DNA of 64,000 nucleotides. Origin: Faecalicatena orotica. GTDB lineage: Bacteria > Bacillota > Clostridia > Lachnospirales > Lachnospiraceae. The stretch is taken from NCBI RefSeq assembly GCF_003149245.1, contig NZ_QGDL01000001.1, forward strand, positions 828,982-892,981, read 5' to 3'. The notes beneath the pieces were generated by a model. The model searched no databases. It worked only from the letters and a program-made list of their open reading frames with translations, and was not told the origin of the DNA. Positions 17,250 through 26,288 of this stretch are shown one piece after another; within the stretch, counting starts at the first letter, position 1; each line of letters begins with the position of its first letter. Made by a program: the position numbers and the translations under genes.

Positions 17250-17630
17250 ATGTTAAATTATGTTGAAACAAAAAACGCACCAGCAGCAATCGGACCATAT
17301 TCCCAGGGTATCGTAGTAAATGATATCGCATTCTTTTCCGGACAGATTCCGCTTTCTCCTGAAACCGGGAATGTCGTAGGCACAACGATCCAGGAGCAGA
17401 CAGAGCAGGTTATGAAAAATATAGCCGCTTTACTGGAAAGCCAGAACGCTGAATTCAAAGATGTCGTAAAGACTACTTGTTTCCTCGCTGATATGGCAGA
17501 CTTCGCAGCCTTCAACGAAATCTATGCAAAATATTTTGTCGGAAAACCAGCACGTTCCTGTGTCGCAGTAAAAGACCTGCCAAAGGGCGTTTTATGCGAA
17601 GTAGAGACAATCGCCTATATAGGAAAATAA
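17250..17630 (+). CDS. ridA: RidA-family enamine/imine deaminase
   Basis: Small trimeric protein of the RidA/YjgF family, 126 residues, that hydrolyses 2-aminoacrylate and similar enamines to keto acids and ammonia. Seen: GPYSQG near 17, FFSGQIPL near 29, and the ligand-binding Arg in PARSCVAV near 103, then CEVETIAY at the C-terminus. RBS TTAGGAGG. Its place between ygeW and arcC suggests clearing 2-aminoacrylate made by YgeX (inference). Confidence 0.95.
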   Translation: MLNYVETKNAPAAIGPYSQGIVVNDIAFFSGQIPLSPETGNVVGTTIQEQTEQVMKNIAALLESQNAEFKDVVKTTCFLADMADFAAFNEIYAKYFVGKPARSCVAVKDLPKGVLCEVETIAYIGK

Positions 17631-17675
17631 TTCTTTTTACATCATAGGTCGATGAAAAAATCGGAGGAAAAGAAA

Positions 17676-18623
17676 ATGGCAAAAAAGAAACGGATTGTCA
17701 TCGCCCTGGGGGGGAATGCACTCGGCAATACCCTCCCCGAGCAGATGGCTGCGGTAAAGATTACCGCACGTGCCATTGTAGACCTGATCGAAGAGGGCTG
17801 TGAAGTCGTGGTTGCCCACGGCAACGGCCCCCAGGTCGGAATGGTAAACAACGCAATGCTGGCACTGACCCACGAAGACCCGCAGCAGCCGAACACACCG
17901 CTGTCTGTCTGTGTGGCAATGAGTCAGGCATACATAGGATACGATCTGCAGAATGCCCTGCGCGAAGAGCTTCTGAACCGCAATATCGATAACATCCCTG
18001 TGGCAACAATGATCACACAGGTACGCGTGGATGAAGACGATCCGGCATTTGAAAATCCATCCAAGCCGATCGGACGTTTCTTATCAAAAGAACAGGCTGA
18101 CAGCATGGCTGAAAAATATGACTACATCATGAAGGAAGATTCCGGACGCGGATACCGCCGTGTGGTAGCTTCCCCAAGACCTCAGGAAATCATCGAGATC
18201 GGGACGATCCGTACAATGGTAGAATCCGGTGACCTTGTCATCGCATGCGGAGGAGGCGGTATTCCTGTGACACGCCAGGGAAACCACCTGAAAGGCGCCA
18301 GCGCGGTTATCGATAAAGACTTTGCAAGCAGCCTTCTCGCACGCGAACTGGATGCAGATTTCCTCATTATACTGACAGCGGTAGAAAAAGTTGCTGTAAA
18401 CTTCGGAAAGCCTGAAGTAAAATGGCTGGATCATATAACTGTAGATGAAGCAAAACAATATATGACTGAAGGCCATTTCGCACCCGGTTCTATGCTGCCA
18501 AAAGTACAGGCTGCCGTAGAATTCGCAGAATCAAAACCGGGCCGCCAGGCTCTGATCACCTTACTGGAAAAAGCCAAAGACGGAATCCAGGGCACAACAG
18601 GTACCAGAATCAGTCAGGCTTAA
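17676..18623 (+). CDS. arcC: Carbamate kinase
   Basis: Converts carbamoyl phosphate and ADP to ATP, ammonia and CO2; 315 residues, full length. Seen: IALGGNALG at the N-terminus, AHGNGPQVG, ACGGGGIPV and DKDFASSLLA. I use the ATG at 17676 since GGAGG lies 8 bases before it; the frame extends to an ATG at 17652 with no good RBS. No arginine deiminase is nearby; it sits with ygeW instead, which points to ureido-derived carbamoyl phosphate as its substrate (inference). Confidence 0.96.
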   Translation: MAKKKRIVIALGGNALGNTLPEQMAAVKITARAIVDLIEEGCEVVVAHGNGPQVGMVNNAMLALTHEDPQQPNTPLSVCVAMSQAYIGYDLQNALREELLNRNIDNIPVATMITQVRVDEDDPAFENPSKPIGRFLSKEQADSMAEKYDYIMKEDSGRGYRRVVASPRPQEIIEIGTIRTMVESGDLVIACGGGGIPVTRQGNHLKGASAVIDKDFASSLLARELDADFLIILTAVEKVAVNFGKPEVKWLDHITVDEAKQYMTEGHFAPGSMLPKVQAAVEFAESKPGRQALITLLEKAKDGIQGTTGTRISQA

Positions 18624-18637
18624 AGGGGGATTATAGC

Positions 18638-19993
18638 GTGAAAAAAGAAGTGACCCGCTCAACTATATTTGAACTAAACGGTGTGCCGAGCTTTAAACAG
18701 GCGTTTCCACTTGCCCTCCAGCATGTTGTCGCCATGATTGTAGGCTGTGTTACCCCGGCCATACTTGTTGCCGGGGTAGGCGGCCTCTCCGAGAAAGAAT
18801 CCGTCATCCTCATACAGGCGGCTTTGATTGTATCGGCACTGTCCACACTGCTCCAGCTGTTCCCGATCTTCCGGACAAAATGGCTCGCCATCGGTTCCGG
18901 ACTTCCAGTCATCATGGGCGTCAGTTTCGCATATCTGCCAAGCATGCAGTCCATTGCCTCGGATTTTGACATCCCGACCATATTAGGAGCACAGATCGTC
19001 GGCGGATGTGTGGCAATCCTTGTAGGAATTTTCATAAAGAAAATCCGCCGCTTTTTCCCGCCTCTGATCGCAGGAACTGTCGTTTTTACAATTGGCCTTT
19101 CCCTTTATCCGACTGCCATCAACTACATGGCCGGAGGAACCGGAAGCCCTGACTACGGCTCCTGGCAGAACTGGCTTGTAGCAATTATTACATTAATCAT
19201 CGTAACCGTTTTAAACCACTATGGAAAAGGAATCTGGAAACTGGCATCTATCCTGATCGGTATCATCGGAGGATATATCGTCGCGCTGTTCTTTGGTATG
19301 GTAGACTTCACCGCCATCTCACAGGCATCTGCATTCCAGCTCCCAATGCCCCTGCACTTTGGGGTAAAGTTTGAAGTTTCCTCCTGCGTGGCAATAGGCC
19401 TGCTGTTTGCGATCAACTCCATTCAGGCAATCGGAGACTTCTCCGCAACAACAAGCGGCGGACTCAACCGTATGCCTTCAGACAATGAACTTCAGGGCGG
19501 TATCGTCGGCTATGGTATAACAAATATCCTCGGCGCCCTTTTAGGCGGGCTTCCGACTGCAACCTACAGCCAGAACGTAGGTATCGTGGCAACAACTAAG
19601 GTTGTCAACCGCTGTGTACTCGGCCTTGCAGCAGTCATTCTGCTTGTAGCCGGACTGATTCCGAAGTTCTCATCTGTCCTGACCACGATTCCATACTGCG
19701 TGCTCGGCGGAGCGACCGTATCCGTATTCGCATCCATCGCCATGACTGGTATGAAACTGATCACCTCAGAGAATATGTCCTACCGGAATACTTCCATCGT
19801 TGGACTAGCAGCCGCACTGGGAATGGGAATCTCTCAGGCGAACGGTGCACTCGCAACCTTCCCGGACTGGTTCGTTATGATCTTCGGAAAGTCACCGGTT
19901 GTTATCGCAACACTGCTGGCAGTACTGCTTAATATCATTCTTCCGAAGGATAAAGAAACACCACTGGAACCTGCACCGGCAGATGACAAATAA
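18638..19993 (+). CDS. NCS2-family xanthine/urate permease
   Basis: Nucleobase:cation symporter-2 transporter, 451 residues with about 14 membrane segments. QHVVAMIVGCVTPAIL near 29 and GDFSATTSGG near 265 are NCS2 signatures; the latter fits the xanthine/urate branch rather than uracil. It starts with GTG, 5-6 bases after AAAGGGGG and 14 bases after arcC. Last gene of the rightward group and ahead of a strong terminator. Xanthine versus urate specificity cannot be settled from sequence alone. Confidence 0.92.
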   Translation: MKKEVTRSTIFELNGVPSFKQAFPLALQHVVAMIVGCVTPAILVAGVGGLSEKESVILIQAALIVSALSTLLQLFPIFRTKWLAIGSGLPVIMGVSFAYLPSMQSIASDFDIPTILGAQIVGGCVAILVGIFIKKIRRFFPPLIAGTVVFTIGLSLYPTAINYMAGGTGSPDYGSWQNWLVAIITLIIVTVLNHYGKGIWKLASILIGIIGGYIVALFFGMVDFTAISQASAFQLPMPLHFGVKFEVSSCVAIGLLFAINSIQAIGDFSATTSGGLNRMPSDNELQGGIVGYGITNILGALLGGLPTATYSQNVGIVATTKVVNRCVLGLAAVILLVAGLIPKFSSVLTTIPYCVLGGATVSVFASIAMTGMKLITSENMSYRNTSIVGLAAALGMGISQANGALATFPDWFVMIFGKSPVVIATLLAVLLNIILPKDKETPLEPAPADDK

Positions 19994-20031
19994 TATCTCT
20001 CATGTTAAACAGCCCGCGGGCATAAAGAAAC

Positions 20032-20075
20032 AGCCGAAAAAGGATGAAAAATTCCTTTTTCGGCTGCCTTTTTTT
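20032..20075 (+). terminator. Terminator after the rightward purine genes
   Basis: Stem AGCCGAAAAAGGA / TTCCTTTTTCGGCT (20032-20065) followed by a run of seven T. It lies between the permease and the convergent xdhC-like gene and may work in both directions. Confidence 0.9.
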
Positions 20076-20078
20076 AAA

Positions 20079-20570
20079 TCAGCGTCCCTCTAACCGTTTG
20101 TGCATCGTCTTTTCTACCGCATTGAGGATATTTTCATATCCTGTACATCTGCACAGGTGTCCGGACAGCAGTTTGCGCAGTTCATCTCTTGTATACTCTT
20201 TCCCGGATTCCAGTATCTCCACAGCGCTCATGATTACGCCGGGCGTACAGAATCCGCACTGTACAGCTGTCTCGTCGATGAATGCCTGCTGGATATCTGA
20301 AAGTTCCCCGTCCGGCCCCATAAGGCTTTCCAGTGTCCGGATTTCTTTTCCGTCTGCCCAGACTGCCAGATAGATACAGGAGTTAAAACATTCTCCGTCT
20401 ATGATCACATTACAGGCCCCGCACTCTCCTACCTCGCAGCCTTTTTTGACACTGGTCAGGCGGTAGTCATTCCGCAGCATATCTGTCAGGGACGCCCTGA
20501 CATCCACCATTGTTTCTCGTTTTTCACCGTTGATCGTGCATCTTACCAGCTTATACTGTATCTCACTCAT
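20079..20570 (-). CDS. xdhC: Xanthine dehydrogenase iron-sulfur subunit
   Basis: Two-[2Fe-2S] electron-transfer subunit, 163 residues. Plant-type cluster motif GCEVGECGACN near 44 and second cluster QCGFCTPG with CRCTGYEN at the C-terminal half. It overlaps the FAD subunit gene by 8 bases (20563-20570). It completes a conventional three-gene xanthine dehydrogenase, separate from the fused enzyme at 1601-4162. Confidence 0.94.
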   Translation of the reverse strand: MSEIQYKLVRCTINGEKRETMVDVRASLTDMLRNDYRLTSVKKGCEVGECGACNVIIDGECFNSCIYLAVWADGKEIRTLESLMGPDGELSDIQQAFIDETAVQCGFCTPGVIMSAVEILESGKEYTRDELRKLLSGHLCRCTGYENILNAVEKTMHKRLEGR

Positions 20571-21450
20571 GAATCACACCTCCCGCCAGTCTGACCGACT
20601 CTTTCAAGGCACGTTTGCATAAAACCTTTGCGATATGTTCCCGGAAGGCCTTACTTGCCCTCCAGCTGTCACGCGGGGTAACATCTTCGAGGACCGTATC
20701 CCCGATCTTCTCGATCGAATCTGCACTGACTAAAACTCCTCTTCCGGCCTCTTCTGCATGGACTGCACGCATTGGAACCGGTCCTGCAACGCCATATGCA
20801 ATCCTGACGTCCTCCAGTATGCTCCTGTCATCTGAGAGTTTCACATTAACAGAGCATCCCAGTGTTGCAATATCCATTGCATTACGCATTGCATACTTGA
20901 TATAGTGTCCGTAATATCCTTCATAAGATGCCTTTGGTATGAGAATCCCTGTCTGGATCTCTGCCGGCGCCAGTGCAACTTTACCCGCTTTGATGTAGAA
21001 CTCGCGGATCGGCATTGTGCGGATTCCTTCCGGACCTGTCAGTTCTACGACGGCATCCCACGCAAACAGTGTAGCCGCTGAATCTGCGGAGGTCACCCCG
21101 TTGCATGTGTTTCCTCCGATTGTACCGATATTCCTGATCTGGGGCCCTCCTACCTTGTCTACTGCTTCCCCGAGCACATTGATATATTTCTGGATAACCG
21201 GGTCCTTCGTAATATGGGAAAAACTGGTCAGGGACCCGATCCGGATCGTCCCGTCTTCTTCCATTTTTACACCGCGCAGTTCATCCAGTCCATATATGCT
21301 GACCAGTTCCGCACCGGCACGCTTTCCTTCTCTCATCTGCACCAGGACATCACTTCCGCCGGCAATAATCTGGGCTTCTGGGTGTTCTTTAAGCAGCTGT
21401 ATGGCATGAGGCACGCTTTCGGCCTCGTATAATGCTTTCATATCATACAT
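20563..21450 (-). CDS. xdhB: Xanthine dehydrogenase FAD-binding subunit
   Basis: FAD subunit of the three-part xanthine dehydrogenase, 295 residues. IIAGGSDVLVQMREG near 28 and TIGGNTCNGVTSADSA near 108 are the two FAD-binding motifs. I start at 21450, where GGGAGG lies 9 bases upstream and homology begins (MYDMKALYEA); the longer frame to 21489 adds 13 unlikely residues. Electrons from Mo and FeS subunits would pass here to NAD or a similar acceptor. Confidence 0.93.
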   Translation of the reverse strand: MYDMKALYEAESVPHAIQLLKEHPEAQIIAGGSDVLVQMREGKRAGAELVSIYGLDELRGVKMEEDGTIRIGSLTSFSHITKDPVIQKYINVLGEAVDKVGGPQIRNIGTIGGNTCNGVTSADSAATLFAWDAVVELTGPEGIRTMPIREFYIKAGKVALAPAEIQTGILIPKASYEGYYGHYIKYAMRNAMDIATLGCSVNVKLSDDRSILEDVRIAYGVAGPVPMRAVHAEEAGRGVLVSADSIEKIGDTVLEDVTPRDSWRASKAFREHIAKVLCKRALKESVRLAGGVIHE

Positions 21451-21504
21451 GTTTTCTTTCCTCCCTTCCGGGGCATTCCAGTGCATCACACTGTCTGCCC
21501 CTTT

Positions 21505-23802
21505 CTATACTAAGCCCTCTTCTTTGAATCGTTTAAACAATATATGCGGTGTCAGCGGAATCTCGTCTACTGCTACACCAGTCGCCTGCAGAACGGCATT
21601 GCGGATGGCCGGGGCAACAGAACATACCGGAGGCTCTCCCAGAGCTTTTGTGCCGTATGCACTGGTCGGCTCATAGTTTTCCACAAACTGCCCTTCCAAA
21701 TGCGGGTGATCCATGAAGGTCGACAGCTTATAATCCAGAAGGTTATTATTCAGCGGTTTACCGGTTTTCTCATCAAAGATCAGTCTCTCGGTCAAACCAT
21801 ACCCGATCCCCATGCTCATGCCGCCATGTACCTGAGCCAGCGCCAGTGACGGGTTAATCAGCTGCCCGCAGTCGTGTACATTGATGATATTCGTAAGCTC
21901 TGCCCTGCATGCCGGAATATCGACTTCTACCTCGGCAAACGTGCATCCGAAGGAATAAGCATTGGTTTTCGCCTGATAAGTACTCTCCGCCGTCAGATGA
22001 CCGTTGTTCGTCAGACTGTACAGCTTCTCCATCGCCAGATCGGCAAGGCTCATCAGAACCTCTCCGTCCCCTCTGCGTATGATTTTGCCATTGATAATAT
22101 CCAGACTTTCCTTTGTATGTCTCGTCAGCTCCTGTGCGGTATCCAGAATATGGCTCTTTAACAGGGCCGCTGTCTGATTGATGGAAAATCCCGCCATGTA
22201 CGTCTGTCTGGAAGCATATGCCCCAGTGCCGAACGGCGTAATGTCCGTATCCTGTACCGTCATCACATGGACCTGGTCCACGGGAATACCGAGTGTCTCG
22301 GCCGCCATCTGTGCAAATGCGGTGTCAGCCCCCTGGCCGATCTCGGTCTCACCTACCTGCACCTGAATAGAACCGTCCTGATTCAGTACCATACGGCAGG
22401 AAGAAGTCTCCAGTGAAATTGGCCATACACCAGTGTTGTACCAGAATGCAGCCACACCGATTCCTTTTCGGACTTCCCCGGTCTGGTTCTCATATTCTTT
22501 TACTTTCCTGTCGTAATCTATGTAAGCCTTTCCCTTTTCCATACATTGATGGAAGGTATCATAATAATTAACGTTCTTTGAAAATCCATCCGTATACCCC
22601 ACCGGCATCAGATATTTCCAGCGGAATTCATATGGTGACATGCCCACGGCCTTTGCCACATCATCCGTGTGGCTTTCCAGTGCAAACATTGCCTGCGGGA
22701 TACCGTACCCCCTCATGGCCCCGGATACCGGCTTGTTTGTAAATACCGTATAGGCGTCTCCGTCCACATTCGGGCATGGATACAGTTGTGGAAATGCTCC
22801 CAGCCCCTTTGCGGCGATACTATGCCCGTGGGACGCGTATGCCCCCTGGTCGGAAAAGCATTCAATCTTCCTTGCCGCAAAACTCCCGTCCGGCCTCACA
22901 TAAGAAATGATATGCGTACGGACAGCATGGCGTACCCTGTTGGATACAAATGTCTCTTCCCTTGAGACATCCAGCTTCACCAGTCTCCCTCCCACTACTG
23001 TGCTTAAATATGCACAGAGAGGTTCGTACAGAATATCCTGCTTGTTTCCAAATCCACCGCCGATATAAGGCTTGATCACCCTGACTTTGCCCCAGGGGAT
23101 GCCAAGTGCCTGCCCGACAACTCTCCGGCAGATATGGGGAATCTGCGTGGATGATACGACAACAATCCGGCCCTGTTCCATATATGCATAACAGATAAAA
23201 TTCTCAATATGGCAGTGCTGTACGGTTGGCGTGTCATACCATCCCTCTACCTTGATCAGGCCCGGCTCTTTTCTTGCCTCTTCATAGCTGCCGTTCCGGA
23301 TCGTCGTATGCTTTAGGATATTATTAGGATATTCCTCGTGAATCTGGGGTGCGGTATCCTCCATTGCCTTCTGTACATCAAGCACAAAGGGCAGTTCCTC
23401 GTATTCCACCTTCATCGCACGCACAGCCTGTGCAGCTGCCACTTCATTCTCAGCGACAACAGCCGCGACATCGTCACCATAAAATTTCACATGTTCCTGA
23501 AGAAGCAGCCTGTCAGCCACATCCTGATGTGCCGGCTCTGTAGACCAGGGATGCCCTGCCGTCGGGAAGTAATTCTTCGGCACGTCAAAACAAGTCACGA
23601 CCTTCACAACTCCGGGGATCTTTTCCGCCTCCGAGGCATCCACCGACTTCACAATCCCGTGTGCCACCGTAGAATGCAGGATTCTGACTACATAGGCGCT
23701 CTTATCACACAGGTCATCGGTATACTTCGCGCGTCCGGTCACCTTTTCAAAGGCATCCACACGCTTCACACTTTTACCTACTGCATGTTCCCTTTCTTCC
23801 AT
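21505..23802 (-). CDS. xdhA: Xanthine dehydrogenase molybdenum-binding subunit
   Basis: Catalytic molybdopterin subunit, 765 residues. Seen: RVDAFEKVTGRAKYTDD at the start, GGGFGNKQD near 250, GAMRGYGIPQ near 358, GQGADTAFAQ, and the catalytic Glu segment ALGEPPVCSVAPA near 727. Signature order fits XdhA rather than aldehyde or CO dehydrogenase. RBS AAAGGAG. Middle of the guaD-xdhABC operon, so xanthine made by GuaD is an obvious substrate. Confidence 0.93.
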   Translation of the reverse strand: MEEREHAVGKSVKRVDAFEKVTGRAKYTDDLCDKSAYVVRILHSTVAHGIVKSVDASEAEKIPGVVKVVTCFDVPKNYFPTAGHPWSTEPAHQDVADRLLLQEHVKFYGDDVAAVVAENEVAAAQAVRAMKVEYEELPFVLDVQKAMEDTAPQIHEEYPNNILKHTTIRNGSYEEARKEPGLIKVEGWYDTPTVQHCHIENFICYAYMEQGRIVVVSSTQIPHICRRVVGQALGIPWGKVRVIKPYIGGGFGNKQDILYEPLCAYLSTVVGGRLVKLDVSREETFVSNRVRHAVRTHIISYVRPDGSFAARKIECFSDQGAYASHGHSIAAKGLGAFPQLYPCPNVDGDAYTVFTNKPVSGAMRGYGIPQAMFALESHTDDVAKAVGMSPYEFRWKYLMPVGYTDGFSKNVNYYDTFHQCMEKGKAYIDYDRKVKEYENQTGEVRKGIGVAAFWYNTGVWPISLETSSCRMVLNQDGSIQVQVGETEIGQGADTAFAQMAAETLGIPVDQVHVMTVQDTDITPFGTGAYASRQTYMAGFSINQTAALLKSHILDTAQELTRHTKESLDIINGKIIRRGDGEVLMSLADLAMEKLYSLTNNGHLTAESTYQAKTNAYSFGCTFAEVEVDIPACRAELTNIINVHDCGQLINPSLALAQVHGGMSMGIGYGLTERLIFDEKTGKPLNNNLLDYKLSTFMDHPHLEGQFVENYEPTSAYGTKALGEPPVCSVAPAIRNAVLQATGVAVDEIPLTPHILFKRFKEEGLV

Positions 23803-23820
23803 TTTCCCATCTCCTTTTAT

Positions 23821-25101
23821 TTATAAAATCTGTACACCTGCCACATATTTTGCACAGATTTCTCTGTCATCTGAAAAATAGATCATTCTCTCGAGTCGTT
23901 TCTTTACATCAAGATCCTGCGGATGTTTCAGGCGCGTATCATCCAGAACGACTGCGTCCAGCTCATATCCCGGCTCAAAACTGCCGACTTTACCGAAGAA
24001 TTCCCCGCCGCCTTTCGTTGCCATGAAAAAGGCTTCTTCAACTGTCAGAGGCTTTAACGATTCATCCTGTAACCTCCAGCGCAGCTTCGATGCCTGAATG
24101 GCATGTGCCATTGCCGTGAAAATACTCTCCGTGGAACCTCCTGCCACGTCACTTCCCATTCCTACATGGACGCCTTCATCCAGAAACTTCCTGACCGGGG
24201 CTACACCGGATGCAATATTCATATTGGATTCCGGACAATGGGCAACGAAAACACCGTTTTCCTTCATCCTTGCAATCTCCCTGTCGTCGGAATAAACACA
24301 GTGGGCCATCACCGTCGGGCAGTCCGCACCGAATAATCCGAACTTATCATATGCATCACCATAGAATTCAGACCACGGGCACAACTCCTTTACCCATGAT
24401 ATCTCACCCGGGTTTTCTGACAAATGTGACTGTAACGGCAGACTATAGCGCATCTGTATCATCTTCAGTTTCTCCATCAGCTCATCCGTACAGCTCGGTG
24501 TAAAGCGCGGTGTCAGGATTGGTTTTGTATGCTTATACTTCTTATGCAGAACATCCTTGATCCATTCCACCGTTTCCGCCGCAGATTCCTCTGCCGATGC
24601 CTCCCTCAGATAATCCGGGCTGTTCCTGTCCATATTCACTTTTCCAACCATTGTGTCGAGTCCCGCTTCTTCGAGCATATCCATCAGAAGCAGCGTGGCC
24701 TGCCTGTGTATCGTCGCAAAAATACAGGCCCTCGTAGTTGCACTCTTCTTCAAATTCTCAACAAAGATCCCGTAAGCTTTGCGTGCATACTCCATATCAC
24801 AAAACTTGGATTCCTCCGGAAATGTATTCGTCTCCAGCCATTCCAGAAGCTCCATATCCATCCCCAGTCCGCGGAATGAATACTGCGGCGCATGCACGTG
24901 CAGGTCCACCAGTCCCGGGATAATCAGCCGGTCCCCGTAATCCTCGACCGGGTATCCTCCGTATTCGAACGGCAGTGTCTTATAAATCCCCCTTACCACG
25001 CCATCCTCACACACGAGATAACTGTTCTCACATACCTCAAGTTCTTTCGCGCTCTTACTGTAGATCAAGTTTCCTTTCAAAATAAAAATAGATTCATTCA
25101 T
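23821..25101 (-). CDS. guaD: Guanine deaminase
   Basis: Zinc enzyme turning guanine into xanthine and ammonia, 426 residues. Motifs: GLVDLHVHAPQYSFRG near 64 (metal HxH), TRACIFATIH, QSHLSENPGE near 222 and GSDVAGGS near 311. RBS AAGGAGG, 8-base spacing. First gene of an operon with xdhA, xdhB and xdhC, headed by a promoter and a guanine-type riboswitch, which fits its substrate. Confidence 0.95.
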   Translation of the reverse strand: MNESIFILKGNLIYSKSAKELEVCENSYLVCEDGVVRGIYKTLPFEYGGYPVEDYGDRLIIPGLVDLHVHAPQYSFRGLGMDMELLEWLETNTFPEESKFCDMEYARKAYGIFVENLKKSATTRACIFATIHRQATLLLMDMLEEAGLDTMVGKVNMDRNSPDYLREASAEESAAETVEWIKDVLHKKYKHTKPILTPRFTPSCTDELMEKLKMIQMRYSLPLQSHLSENPGEISWVKELCPWSEFYGDAYDKFGLFGADCPTVMAHCVYSDDREIARMKENGVFVAHCPESNMNIASGVAPVRKFLDEGVHVGMGSDVAGGSTESIFTAMAHAIQASKLRWRLQDESLKPLTVEEAFFMATKGGGEFFGKVGSFEPGYELDAVVLDDTRLKHPQDLDVKKRLERMIYFSDDREICAKYVAGVQIL

Positions 25102-25137
25102 CTGCTGACGCCTCCTTCCTTACATCCCTGTGCCCAC

Positions 25138-25230
25138 AAGTAACTACAGAGATGCCTCTGCAGATACTTATAGTCAACTATTCCGGTAGTTGGTAGAAAC
25201 GTTCACCCGATTATGAACCTATATAAGTAT
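25138..25230 (-). promoter_or_regulatory. Purine riboswitch, guanine type, with expression-platform hairpin
   Basis: Aptamer at 25164-25230 on the minus strand: P1 ATACTTATA/TATAAGTAT, P2 GTTCA/TGAAC, the conserved J2/3 TTTCTACC, P3 CAACTA/TAGTTG, then GACTAT. The C in GAC corresponds to position 74 and predicts guanine-type rather than adenine binding. A downstream hairpin (25138-25169) reuses the 3' strand of P1: AAGTAtCTGCAGAG pairs with CTCTGTAGtTACTT, so the two structures exclude each other. No T-tract follows, so this is not a plain terminator switch. Confidence 0.9.
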
Positions 25231-25262
25231 TAGTAAAATTTGATATATTTTTTGTTAATTTT

Positions 25263-25291
25263 ATCCTAACATTTATTAAAATTGATGTCAA
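25263..25291 (-). promoter_or_regulatory. Promoter of the guaD-xdhABC operon
   Basis: On the minus strand: consensus -35 TTGACA (25286-25291), 17-base spacer, -10 TAGGAT (25263-25268). The riboswitch begins about 30 bases downstream. Confidence 0.7.
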
Positions 25292-25377
25292 CCAAATTTA
25301 TTTTTAAAACCGCAAGAAAGATTAAACATATCCCCCTAATTGCGGCTATAATAATAGTCTGGAAGGAGGGAATATGT

Positions 25378-26211
25378 ATGCCTGTCCAAAATATTCAGAA
25401 TATTATTTCAACAATTGATTATCTGGAGGCACATCTAACTGATTGTCCGAACCTTGATATGGCCGCGGAAGCGCTCCACTATTCCAAATATCATCTACAC
25501 CGGATGTTTACGGATACTGTGGGCCTTACTATCCACGAATATGTTTTGCGCAGGAGGCTTACGGAAGCCGCAAAGCTGCTTGTTTTTTCTGATAAACCGG
25601 TTCTTGATGTGGCGATGGCGGCAGGTTACGGCAGCCAGCAGGCATTTACTAAGATTTTTACGGCCATGTACAAGCTTCCACCAAATAAATACCGGGAAAA
25701 TGAGAAGTTTTATCCCTTGCAGCTTAAATATAAATTAGAGGGGAGTTATCATATGCTGGACAACCGGGAGTTTACAGAACAGGATATTGCATTTGCTAAA
25801 GAAAAGGACATTCCCTGCTGGATGGAGCTGGTACGGCTTGTGGTCGATGGTTTTCCGAATCTGGATGAAGAAGAATATATCCATGTCCTGAGAGAAATGA
25901 TCCGAAAAAGGCAGGCCCTGATTTTAAAGGATGGGGACACTGCCATCGGGATTATGATTTTTTCTAAAAACAGCGGCAGTATTGATTTCATGGGTACCCA
26001 CCCTCTTTATCGGAAAAAGGGGATTCCAAAGGCATTTCTTGATAAGGTCATGGGGGAACTGCTGAAGGGGAAGGAAATCAGCATCACAACCTACCGCGAA
26101 GGCGACCGGGCAGATACAGGGCACCGCAGTGAGATTAAAGAACTCGGCTTTGCAGAGGCGGAGCTGCTTGTGGAGTATGGTTATCCAACCCAGCGTTTTG
26201 TCCTGAAATGA
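25378..26211 (+). CDS. AraC-family HTH fused to a GNAT-like domain
   Basis: Transcriptional regulator of 277 residues. Residues 5-105 are a complete AraC/XylS DNA-binding domain placed at the N-terminus (LDMAAEALHYSKYHLHRMF; second helix-turn-helix VAMAAGYGSQQAFTKIF). Residues 130-277 look like a GNAT acetyltransferase fold (MGTHPLYRKKGIPKAFLDKVM resembles the acetyl-CoA loop), perhaps used for sensing or catalysis. I start at 25378, 8-9 bases after GGAAGGAGG; the frame is open to 25282 but that part overlaps the guaD promoter. A TATAAT at 25347 could be its -10. Target genes are unknown. Confidence 0.88.
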   Translation: MPVQNIQNIISTIDYLEAHLTDCPNLDMAAEALHYSKYHLHRMFTDTVGLTIHEYVLRRRLTEAAKLLVFSDKPVLDVAMAAGYGSQQAFTKIFTAMYKLPPNKYRENEKFYPLQLKYKLEGSYHMLDNREFTEQDIAFAKEKDIPCWMELVRLVVDGFPNLDEEEYIHVLREMIRKRQALILKDGDTAIGIMIFSKNSGSIDFMGTHPLYRKKGIPKAFLDKVMGELLKGKEISITTYREGDRADTGHRSEIKELGFAEAELLVEYGYPTQRFVLK

Positions 26212-26288
26212 AGCAAAACATATGTGCCACCGTAGATTTACCGAAACCTACTTGAACTTAAAAATCAAAGACAGCAAGGAGCACTACT

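Noticed and set aside
25282..25377. Upstream start for the AraC-GNAT gene
   Set aside because: This stretch overlaps the guaD promoter and lacks an RBS; GGAAGGAGG precedes 25378.
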